A DNA stretch of 6,299 nucleotides, taken from NCBI GenBank assembly GCA_002733285.1, contig NVVE01000019.1, positions 5,384 through 11,682 on the forward strand. The letters run 5' to 3'. Below are positions 1 through 5,696 of this stretch, piece after piece. The notes under the pieces are model-generated. The model was not told the origin of the DNA, ran no database searches, and was given only the letters and a program-made list of their open reading frames with translations. A program made the translations under genes and the position numbers. Source of the DNA: Lutibacter sp. Lineage in GTDB: Bacteria > Bacteroidota > Bacteroidia > Flavobacteriales > Flavobacteriaceae. The number at the start of each line of letters is the position of its first letter. Position 1 is the stretch's first letter.

Positions 1-419
1 CAAACTTCTACTTTACCGCCTTTATGAACACATAACCATGCCCAACCAGACCCAAAACGAGTTGCAGCTGCTTTTGAAAAAACATCTTTAAAAGCATCTA
101 CAGAACCATATTCAGCAACAATGGCATCTTTCAATTCTCCAGATAAAGTTCCTTTATCTTCAGGATTCATCACATTCCAGAACAATGAATGATTTAAAAA
201 ACCTCCTCCATTATTTCTAACGGCTGCATTATTCATATCTAATCCAGTTATAATATCTTCGATAGATTTTCCTTCTAAATCAGTTCCAGCAATTGCATTG
301 TTTAAATTGTTGGTATATCCTTGGTGGTGTTTACTATAGTGAATTTCCATAGTTCTTGCATCAATATGTGGTTCTAGTGCATCATATGCATATGGTAATT
401 TAGGTAGTTCAAAAGCCAT
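1..419 (-). CDS. sod: Superoxide dismutase [Mn/Fe], N-terminal part (cut by left edge)
   Basis: This gene encodes an iron/manganese superoxide dismutase, a cytosolic enzyme that converts superoxide to hydrogen peroxide and oxygen. The frame starts at the ATG at 419-417 and runs off the left edge after 139 full codons of a family usually near 200 residues. The start MAFELPKLPYAYDALEPHID is the classic N-terminus. The first two metal ligands are visible as His27 (in MEIHYSKHH) and His77 (in NHSLFW). The last two ligands, in the DxWEHAY region, lie outside the window. Residues 69-77 read NNGGGFLNH; Fe-type enzymes usually carry an active-site Gln where this has Gly73, so the visible half favours an Mn-type or cambialistic enzyme. 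No signal peptide is seen. The gene appears to be a single transcription unit read leftward, separated from fbp by 185 bases. Family is certain; metal preference is inference. Confidence 0.96.
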   Translation of the reverse strand, partial: MAFELPKLPYAYDALEPHIDARTMEIHYSKHHQGYTNNLNNAIAGTDLEGKSIEDIITGLDMNNAAVRNNGGGFLNHSLFWNVMNPEDKGTLSGELKDAIVAEYGSVDAFKDVFSKAAATRFGSGWAWLCVHKGGKVEV

Positions 420-604
420 AAAAGTAATTTTTAGTTTAAAATTTCGTGTATTCAAAGTTATCAAACGATTCCCATTCTTAATAAGTTTAAAAATCGAATG
501 TTTTTATAGTGATATTAGCATATCCTATTGTGTGAAATAGTTGAGCTTATTTTTTGAAACTTTGAAGGTCAATTATAGTTGGTTATGTGCATTGAGTTTA
601 TACT
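420..604. other. Intergenic region between sod and fbp
   Basis: These 185 bases hold the sod promoter and leader on the left (about 420-485) and the 3' flank of fbp on the right. A small inverted repeat, GATAT-tagc-ATATC at 511-524, could form a five-pair AT-rich hairpin, but without a T-tract it is not a convincing terminator. I see no small open frame worth calling and no RNA gene. Confidence 0.6.
453..485 (-). promoter_or_regulatory. Probable promoter of the superoxide dismutase gene
   Basis: Read on the minus strand, TAACTTTG at 460-453 matches the Bacteroidota -7 consensus TAnnTTTG exactly. There is no perfect -33 TTG at the right distance, but a TTA lies 18 bases upstream (481-479). 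It falls inside the short palindrome CTTATTAAG (485-477). Transcription would begin near 446-448, giving a leader of about 27-29 bases before the ATG at 419. The palindrome could be part of an operator, but it is short and this is speculation. Confidence 0.6.
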
Positions 605-1642
605 CTAATCCTCCAATTCAGCATAGTTTGCATCTTCAGGGTACTTAGCCATAAACTCTTCTGCTTTTTCAACCATTGCTTTACTTCCGCAAAAAAAGGG
701 TACGCGTTGGTGCAATTCAGTTGGTTTAATGTCTAGAATTCGCATATATCCATCGCTTGCTTTTCCGTGGGCTTGCTCAGCTAAAAATGCCATAGGATTG
801 CACTCATACAACAATCGTAGTTTTCCTTTAGGGTTTTTAGTAGTTGTTGGGTACAGATAAATTCCACCCTTAATCATATTTCTATGGAAATCAGAAACTA
901 ATGAGCCTATATAACGTGAAGTATATGGTCTGTTTTCTTTTTCTTCCTGACAATATTTTAAATAATCTTTAACACCTTGAGGAAAATGGATGTAATTTCC
1001 TTCGTTGATAGAATATATTTTTCCAATTTCAGGGAATTGCATCGTTGGATGTGACAAATAAAATGTTCCTATTGCTGGATTTAACGTAAATCCATTTACG
1101 CCATGACCTGAAGTATAAACTAACATTGTTGAGGTGCCGTAAACAACATAACCAGCAGCAACTTGTTGATTTCCCCGTTGAAGAAAGTCACTTTCTGCAA
1201 CAGGTGTACCCATTGGTGTCACACGTCTATAAATTGAAAAAATAGTTCCAACAGAAACATTGACATCAATATTTGAGGATCCATCTAAAGGATCTATTAG
1301 AACTATGTATTTATTTTCATTTGTTTTATGTTTTCCTCTAATAGTTACATAGTTATCTTCCTCTTCACTAGCAATTCCACAAACAATTTCTCTGTTTATA
1401 AGTGTTTGCATAAACACTTCATTTGCATAAACATCTAATTTTTGTTGATCTTCACCTTGAATATTGGTTTCTCCAGCATCGCCTGTAATGTCAACCAATC
1501 CAGCTTTATTAACTTTATAATTTACAACTTTTGCAGCTAATTTAATGGAACTTATTAATCTATTAAATTCACCGGTAGTAGACTTGTAGTGTTTTTGATT
1601 TTCAATTATAAACTCTCCTAAAGTAAGGTTGTTATTTTTCAT
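605..1642 (-). CDS. fbp: Fructose-1,6-bisphosphatase class I
   Basis: This cytosolic enzyme hydrolyses fructose 1,6-bisphosphate to fructose 6-phosphate and phosphate, the committed step of gluconeogenesis. The 345-residue protein is complete and resembles E. coli Fbp (332 residues) along its whole length. Visible landmarks are TTGEFN at 22-27 in the N-terminal region that binds AMP in this family, the metal-binding SEEED at 92-96, DPLDGSSN at 117-124 with Asp117 and Asp120, NEGNY at 213-217, [18 protein letters not shown] at 238-255 (substrate binding) and [10 protein letters not shown] at 277-286 with metal ligand Glu280. The C-terminus carries about ten extra acidic residues. The ATG at 1642-1640 gives the usual TLGEFI beginning five residues in. 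It is divergent from the GNAT-lysC pair and appears monocistronic. Nothing in it suggests degeneration. Possible AMP regulation is inferred from the family only. Confidence 0.98.
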   Translation of the reverse strand: MKNNNLTLGEFIIENQKHYKSTTGEFNRLISSIKLAAKVVNYKVNKAGLVDITGDAGETNIQGEDQQKLDVYANEVFMQTLINREIVCGIASEEEDNYVTIRGKHKTNENKYIVLIDPLDGSSNIDVNVSVGTIFSIYRRVTPMGTPVAESDFLQRGNQQVAAGYVVYGTSTMLVYTSGHGVNGFTLNPAIGTFYLSHPTMQFPEIGKIYSINEGNYIHFPQGVKDYLKYCQEEKENRPYTSRYIGSLVSDFHRNMIKGGIYLYPTTTKNPKGKLRLLYECNPMAFLAEQAHGKASDGYMRILDIKPTELHQRVPFFCGSKAMVEKAEEFMAKYPEDANYAELED

Positions 1643-1667
1643 AACGGTATTTAGTTGTTAGTTCAAG

Positions 1668-1675
1668 CAAATATC
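1668..1675 (-). promoter_or_regulatory. Possible -7 element of the fbp promoter
   Basis: Minus-strand GATATTTG at 1675-1668 differs from TAnnTTTG only at the first base and lies 25 bases upstream of the fbp ATG. The nearest upstream TTG (1692-1690) is only 14 bases away, shorter than the usual 17-23, so this is a weak call. It lies in the 105-base divergent spacer shared with the rightward GNAT-lysC unit. Confidence 0.35.
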
Positions 1676-1731
1676 GAGAAAATTATTTTCAAAAAGACAC
1701 TTGTTTTTCAGATAGTTTAATTAAAGATTTT

Positions 1732-1739
1732 TATTTTAG
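1732..1739 (+). promoter_or_regulatory. Possible -7 element of the GNAT-lysC promoter
   Basis: TATTTTAG at 1732-1739 matches TAnnTTTG at all but one fixed base. Initiation would fall near 1745, only a few bases before the ATG at 1748 but about 20 bases before the in-frame ATG at 1766. If this is the real promoter, it argues for 1766 as the start of the acetyltransferase. The only TTG upstream (1701-1703) is 28 bases away, too far for a standard -33, so confidence is low. Confidence 0.3.
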
Positions 1740-1747
1740 CTAAACCA

Positions 1748-2248
1748 ATGTTTCAAAAAATAGAAATGAGTTTTATAATAAGAGAAGGATTAACGTCAGA
1801 TATGCCATCAGTACTGAGATTAGTACAAGAATTGGCCGATTTTGAAAAAGAATCTAATGCAGTTATAGTTACAATCGCTGATTTAGAAAAAGACGGTTTT
1901 GGAGAAGTACCATTATTTAAAACTTTTGTGGCTGAATTAGAGGGTGAAATTGTTGGAATGGCTTTATTTTATCCTCGATATTCTACTTGGAAAGGACCTA
2001 CTATTCATTTAGAAGATTTAATTGTTACAAAAAGTAAAAGAGGACTAAATATAGGAAGAGCTTTATATACTAAAGTTTTAGAATACGGTCATAAAAAAGG
2101 AGTAAAAAGAATTGAATGGGTAGTATTAGATTGGAATACACCAGCAATAAAATTCTACAAAAAAACAGGCGCTTTAATCCTAGATGGTTGGAATACTGCA
2201 CAAATAAACGAGCATGCGATTAAAAACTATTTAGAAACATTAAAATGA
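1748..2248 (+). CDS. GNAT acetyltransferase, SSAT / thialysine acetyltransferase-like
   Basis: This is a cytosolic acetyl-CoA-dependent N-acetyltransferase of 166 residues. It lines up with the diamine acetyltransferase branch (SSAT1 and SSAT2): DGFGEVPLF at 49-57, HLEDLIV at 87-93 (SSAT has YLEDFFV), the acetyl-CoA loop RGLNIG at 98-103, and WNTPAIKFYKKTGA at 129-142, where Tyr137 matches the SSAT general acid. The loop has Asn101 where SSAT has the middle Gly of RGFGIG. The N-terminus could begin at Met7 (1766), giving MSFIIREG right before the first strand, which is the more typical GNAT start; the longer form is reported here. The stop TGA overlaps the aspartate kinase ATG, so the two are likely co-transcribed and translationally coupled. 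The fold is sure. The substrate (polyamine, thialysine, lysine-like diamine or other) cannot be read from the sequence. Confidence 0.9.
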   Translation: MFQKIEMSFIIREGLTSDMPSVLRLVQELADFEKESNAVIVTIADLEKDGFGEVPLFKTFVAELEGEIVGMALFYPRYSTWKGPTIHLEDLIVTKSKRGLNIGRALYTKVLEYGHKKGVKRIEWVVLDWNTPAIKFYKKTGALILDGWNTAQINEHAIKNYLETLK

Positions 2249-3492
2249 AAATTTTTAAGTTTGGCGGGGCATCAGTAAAAGATGCAAATGGTGTAAAGAA
2301 TGTGCTTCAAGTATTAATGCATGAAGGATATCAGAATACACTTATTGTTATTTCTGCAATGGGTAAAATGACCAATGCTTTTGAAAAAATAATTGATTCG
2401 TATTATCATAAAACAGAAGATCTGAACCAGAATATTGAATTTGTTAAAAACTATCATTTAGAAATAACAACTAATTTATTTGGAGATAAAAATTATCAGA
2501 TTTTTGTTGAAGTTGAACAATTATTTGCGCAGTTAAGGAAATTTTTAACAACAAATAAATCAACAGATTATGATTTTATATATGATCAAATTGTTGGGTA
2601 TGGTGAATTACTTTCAACCAAGATTATTAGTGCTTATTTGAATGAAAATGAAATTCAAAATAATTGGATTGATGTTCGTGAGTACATAAAAACCGACGCA
2701 AATTATCGTGATGCTTATGTAAATTGGGAACAATCATCAGCGAATATTTCTAAATTAAATCCTGAAAAATTGTATGTTACACAAGGTTTTTTAAGTGCTG
2801 ACCATAATAATAAAACAACAACTTTAGGACGGGAAGGATCTGATTACACTGCGGCTATTTTCGCTTACTGTTTAAATGCTAAACATTTAACTATATGGAA
2901 AGACGTTGAAGGAGTGTTAAATGCAGATCCTAGATTTTTTAATGAGACACAATTGCTTAAACAAATTTCATATTCAGAAGCCATTGAAATGGCGTTTTAT
3001 GGAGCTTCGGTAATTCATCCTAAAACCTTAAAACCTCTTGAAAATAAAAATATTCCTTTGTATGTAAGATCTTTTTTTCATTTAGATTTAAGCGGCACTA
3101 TGGTTTGTAAAGGGCTTAATCTTATACCTGAAACGCCTTGTTTAATATTAAAACAAAACCAAATATTAATTTCAATATCCGCATTAGATTTTTCATTTAT
3201 GGTTGAACACAATCTAAGCGAACTATTTAAGATTTTACATAATTATAAATTAAAAGTGAACCTCATTCAAAATTCAGCTTTGAGTTTCTCGGTTTGTATT
3301 GAAGATAAATATAATAATTTCAAACAATTTTTGAGTGAAGTAAAATTGAAATACAAGATAAGTTATTTAGAAAACGTTTCTTTATATACCATAAGACATG
3401 CCAACCAAAAGGTAGTAGATAGTATTGAGCAAAAAGGGTTGGTGTTGTTAAAGCAAGCAACAAAGGGAACTGTTCAAGTTGTTATGCAATAA
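2245..3492 (+). CDS. lysC: Aspartate kinase, monofunctional
   Basis: This enzyme phosphorylates aspartate with ATP, the first step towards lysine, diaminopimelate, threonine and methionine. It has 415 residues and no homoserine dehydrogenase domain. The amino-acid kinase domain (about 1-280) shows KFGGASV at 5-11, GYGELLST at 118-125, TLGREGSDYTAA at 193-204, WKDVEGVLNADPR at 218-230 and YGASVIHPKTL at 252-262. The glycine loop carries Glu197 where E. coli LysC has Gly. The regulatory tail (about 297-415) is shorter and weaker than in E. coli LysC (449 residues). One ACT-like unit is recognisable around 308-355 and a compact, poorly conserved second one near 377-415, so feedback by lysine or threonine is not predictable. 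The ATG sits inside the stop of the GNAT gene (ATGA). The kinase call is firm; the symbol assumes the lysC type. Confidence 0.95.
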   Translation: MKIFKFGGASVKDANGVKNVLQVLMHEGYQNTLIVISAMGKMTNAFEKIIDSYYHKTEDLNQNIEFVKNYHLEITTNLFGDKNYQIFVEVEQLFAQLRKFLTTNKSTDYDFIYDQIVGYGELLSTKIISAYLNENEIQNNWIDVREYIKTDANYRDAYVNWEQSSANISKLNPEKLYVTQGFLSADHNNKTTTLGREGSDYTAAIFAYCLNAKHLTIWKDVEGVLNADPRFFNETQLLKQISYSEAIEMAFYGASVIHPKTLKPLENKNIPLYVRSFFHLDLSGTMVCKGLNLIPETPCLILKQNQILISISALDFSFMVEHNLSELFKILHNYKLKVNLIQNSALSFSVCIEDKYNNFKQFLSEVKLKYKISYLENVSLYTIRHANQKVVDSIEQKGLVLLKQATKGTVQVVMQ

Positions 3493-3507
3493 TTTTATGT
3501 ATTTTTG
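3479..3507 (+). promoter_or_regulatory. Strong candidate promoter of the olsF-like gene
   Basis: TTG at 3479-3481, an 18-base spacer and TATTTTTG at 3500-3507 match the Flavobacterium promoter pattern TTG-N17-23-TAnnTTTG exactly. The -33 part lies within the last codons of the aspartate kinase gene and the -7 part just after its stop. Initiation near 3512-3514 would leave a leader of under 20 bases before the ATG at 3531. The acyltransferase is therefore probably transcribed on its own as well as, possibly, by read-through. Confidence 0.7.
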
Positions 3508-3530
3508 TATTTACCAATAATTTTAAATGA

Positions 3531-5366
3531 ATGGGCTTAGTAACTTCTAAAGAAATTGCCAAAGTAATTAACCTTGATAAGTATGGGTTTATTGGAACTT
3601 TTTTTGGGTGGCTACTAATGAAAATTCTTAGAATTTCTACAATCAATAAAATTTACAATAGACACAAGCATTTAAAAGATTTAGCTTTTTTTTCAGCGCT
3701 GTTAGAAGATTTACAAATTAGGTTTGAAATACCTGAAGAAGACTTAAAAAGAATCCCTAAAACAGGTAGTTTTATAACAGTTTCTAACCATCCGCTTGGT
3801 GGGATTGATGGTGTGTTATTACTGAAATTATTAATTGAAAAGCGGTCAGATTATAAAATTATAGCTAACTTTTTATTGCATAGAATTGAGCCAATGAAGC
3901 CTTTTATTATGCCGGTAAACCCGTTTGATGATAGAAAAGATAAAAAGTCAAGCATTGAAGGATTGAAAAAGGCTTTATCTCATTTAAAAGAGGGAAAGCC
4001 ATTAGGTATTTTTCCAGCGGGTGAAGTTTCTACCTTTAAAGATGGGAAATTAATTGTTGACAAACCTTGGGGAGAAGGTGCCATAAGATTAATTCAAACA
4101 GCAAATGTACCTGTAATACCTATCTATTTTCACGCTAAGAATAGCAAGTTGTTTTATGTCTTGTCAAAATTGAACAGTAAATTAAGAACGGCAAAATTAC
4201 CATCTGAATTATTATCGCAAAAAGGGCGTATAATAAAGGTTAGAATTGGAAAATCAATCCCTGTTAAAGCTCAGGAAGAATACAAGAATACTAAAGATTT
4301 TTGCGATTTTATTCGAAAAAAAACGTACATGTTGGCTAATCCTTTCGAAAAAGAGTCTAAAATATTAAGTGCATCGTCTTTAAAAATACCTAAATCACCT
4401 AAAGAAATTGTGTGCCAAAAAAATATTGATAAAATGATTCTTGAGGTTGATGCATTACGAAATAATAATGGACGTTTACTTAAAAGTAAAAACTACGAAG
4501 TATTTTTTGCTCCAAGTAAAAAAATTCCAAACATTATGTTTGAAATTGGACGTTTGAGAGAAACTACCTTTAGAGAAGTAGGTGAAGGAACAAATGAATC
4601 GCTTGATTTAGATGTTTTTGATGGGTATTACCACCATTTATTTTTATGGGATACAGCAGCCGAAAGTTTGGTTGGTGCTTACAGAATGGGATTAGGAAAT
4701 GATATTTATAAAAAGTATGGTATTAAAGGATTTTATGTTCAATCACTTTTTAAATTTGAACCCGAACTTTATTCTATGATGGAGAATTCTATTGAAATGG
4801 GGCGGGCCTTTATTATTAAAAAATACCAGCAAAGACCAATGCCACTATTCTTGCTTTGGAAAGGGATTGTTCATATTACGTTACGTTATCCGGAGTACAA
4901 ATATTTAATAGGAGGCGTTAGCATAAGTAATCAGTTTTCGAATTTTTCTAAATCTTTAATGATTGAGTTTATGAAATCTCATTATTATGATCCTTATATT
5001 GCGCAGTATATTCATCCTAAAAAAGAATATAAAGTAAAACTAAAAGATGCAGATAAAGATTTTGTTTTTGACGCTACCCAAGCTGATATGAATAAATTTG
5101 ATAAAATTATTGATGAAATTGAACCTGGGGCTTTACGTATGCCAGTTTTAATTAAAAAGTATGTAAAGCAGAATGCACGTTTAGTAGCGTTTAACGTCGA
5201 CCCTAAATTTAATAACGCTGTTGATGGTTTAATGTATATTAGAGTTGCGGATATACCTGAAAGCACTGTGAAACCTGTAATGGAAGAGTTTCAAGCTGAG
5301 TTGGAAAGTAGAATTGAAAATGAAAAAAATGAAAATGAAATTTCAACATCTTCACCATCCCTTTAA
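3531..5366 (+). CDS. olsF: OlsF-type bifunctional acyltransferase for aminolipid synthesis
   Basis: This 611-residue protein joins two acyltransferases. The N-terminal PlsC-like half (about 1-270) has NHPLGGIDG at 86-94, FPAGEVS at 161-167 and VPVIPIYF at 193-200. The C-terminal half (about 300-490) is an OlsB-like N-acyltransferase with EIGRLRETTFREVGEGT at 338-354, DLDVFDGYYHHLFLWD at 359-374 and SIEMGRAF at 420-427. A tail with MPVLIKKYVKQNARL and FNVDP follows, then a charged low-complexity end. The order matches OlsF, the fused ornithine-lipid synthase known from Serratia and Flavobacterium: the N-acyl half loads a 3-hydroxy fatty acid onto an amino acid and the PlsC half acylates its hydroxyl. 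The amino acid could instead be glycine or a dipeptide, as in Bacteroides glycine lipids and flavolipins. It probably acts at the inner face of the cytoplasmic membrane. The ATG four bases upstream (3527) is in another frame and stops quickly. Confidence 0.87.
   Translation: MGLVTSKEIAKVINLDKYGFIGTFFGWLLMKILRISTINKIYNRHKHLKDLAFFSALLEDLQIRFEIPEEDLKRIPKTGSFITVSNHPLGGIDGVLLLKLLIEKRSDYKIIANFLLHRIEPMKPFIMPVNPFDDRKDKKSSIEGLKKALSHLKEGKPLGIFPAGEVSTFKDGKLIVDKPWGEGAIRLIQTANVPVIPIYFHAKNSKLFYVLSKLNSKLRTAKLPSELLSQKGRIIKVRIGKSIPVKAQEEYKNTKDFCDFIRKKTYMLANPFEKESKILSASSLKIPKSPKEIVCQKNIDKMILEVDALRNNNGRLLKSKNYEVFFAPSKKIPNIMFEIGRLRETTFREVGEGTNESLDLDVFDGYYHHLFLWDTAAESLVGAYRMGLGNDIYKKYGIKGFYVQSLFKFEPELYSMMENSIEMGRAFIIKKYQQRPMPLFLLWKGIVHITLRYPEYKYLIGGVSISNQFSNFSKSLMIEFMKSHYYDPYIAQYIHPKKEYKVKLKDADKDFVFDATQADMNKFDKIIDEIEPGALRMPVLIKKYVKQNARLVAFNVDPKFNNAVDGLMYIRVADIPESTVKPVMEEFQAELESRIENEKNENEISTSSPSL
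5315..5340 (+). repeat. Imperfect TGAAAA repeat in the 3' end of the olsF-like gene
   Basis: Three to four copies of TGAAAA-like units, one extended to seven A, encode the charged tail IENEKNENE. The repeat is short and lies after the conserved domains, so length changes there would be tolerated unless they shift the frame into the convergent TM2 gene. Confidence 0.5.
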
Positions 5367-5370
5367 TTTT

Positions 5371-5658
5371 TTAAAACCATTCTTTTTTGTTAGTTTGGTA
5401 CGTGTAAACAAACTCTTCATCAGATTTAGTAAGGTAAACTACTCCTTCAATTAAACCAATAATACTAGTAATAGCAGCACCTATACCACAAGTAACAATT
5501 GTAATTGCCAATAAAATAATACCTTGATTGGTGTACCCTAATATAAATTTATGCACACCGAAAGGGCCTAATAAGATAGCTAATACACCTGCAACTATTC
5601 TTTTACTTTCTTCACTACTTTTTGGAATTACATTTCCATTTTCATCTAATATGTCCAT
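5371..5658 (-). CDS. TM2-domain small membrane protein
   Basis: This is a 95-residue protein with a soluble acidic N-terminus (1-18) and two hydrophobic segments, about 21-40 and 47-76. The first ends in the TM2 signature GPFGVHKFILGYTNQG (31-46), corresponding to the family's G-x-HRFYLG turn, followed by a Cys-Gly-Ile-Gly stretch and a short polar tail ending KKEWF. TM2 proteins sit in the cytoplasmic membrane; the molecular role of most bacterial members is unknown and nothing here narrows it. The second segment lacks the Asp-containing end common in other TM2 proteins and has IEG (70-72) instead. The ATG at 5658 is 38 bases below the stop of the VOC-encoding frame, and only a weak promoter-like box (TATTTTG, 5692-5686) is seen, so co-transcription is likely. 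It converges on the olsF-like gene with 4 bases between stops. Confidence 0.85.
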   Translation of the reverse strand: MDILDENGNVIPKSSEESKRIVAGVLAILLGPFGVHKFILGYTNQGIILLAITIVTCGIGAAITSIIGLIEGVVYLTKSDEEFVYTYQTNKKEWF

Positions 5659-5696
5659 TATTTATTTTTTAGTTTTATAAATTTACAAAATATTTA

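Noticed and set aside
511..524. Small hairpin GATAT-tagc-ATATC as an fbp terminator
   Set aside because: Only five AT-rich pairs, no T-tract following, and about 80 bases past the fbp stop; expected by chance in AT-rich DNA.
3527..3550. ATG at 3527 as the start of the olsF-like gene
   Set aside because: It is in a different frame and stops after seven codons; the ATG at 3531 opens the long conserved frame.
5012..5266. 84-codon open frame on the minus strand inside the olsF-like gene
   Set aside because: It lies wholly antisense to the conserved C-terminal region of the acyltransferase, shows no recognisable motif and has no promoter or context; it is a shadow frame.
5336..5345. Palindrome TGAAATTTCA as an operator
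   Set aside because: It is inside the coding end of the olsF-like gene, within a TGAAAA repeat, and far from any promoter; most likely chance.
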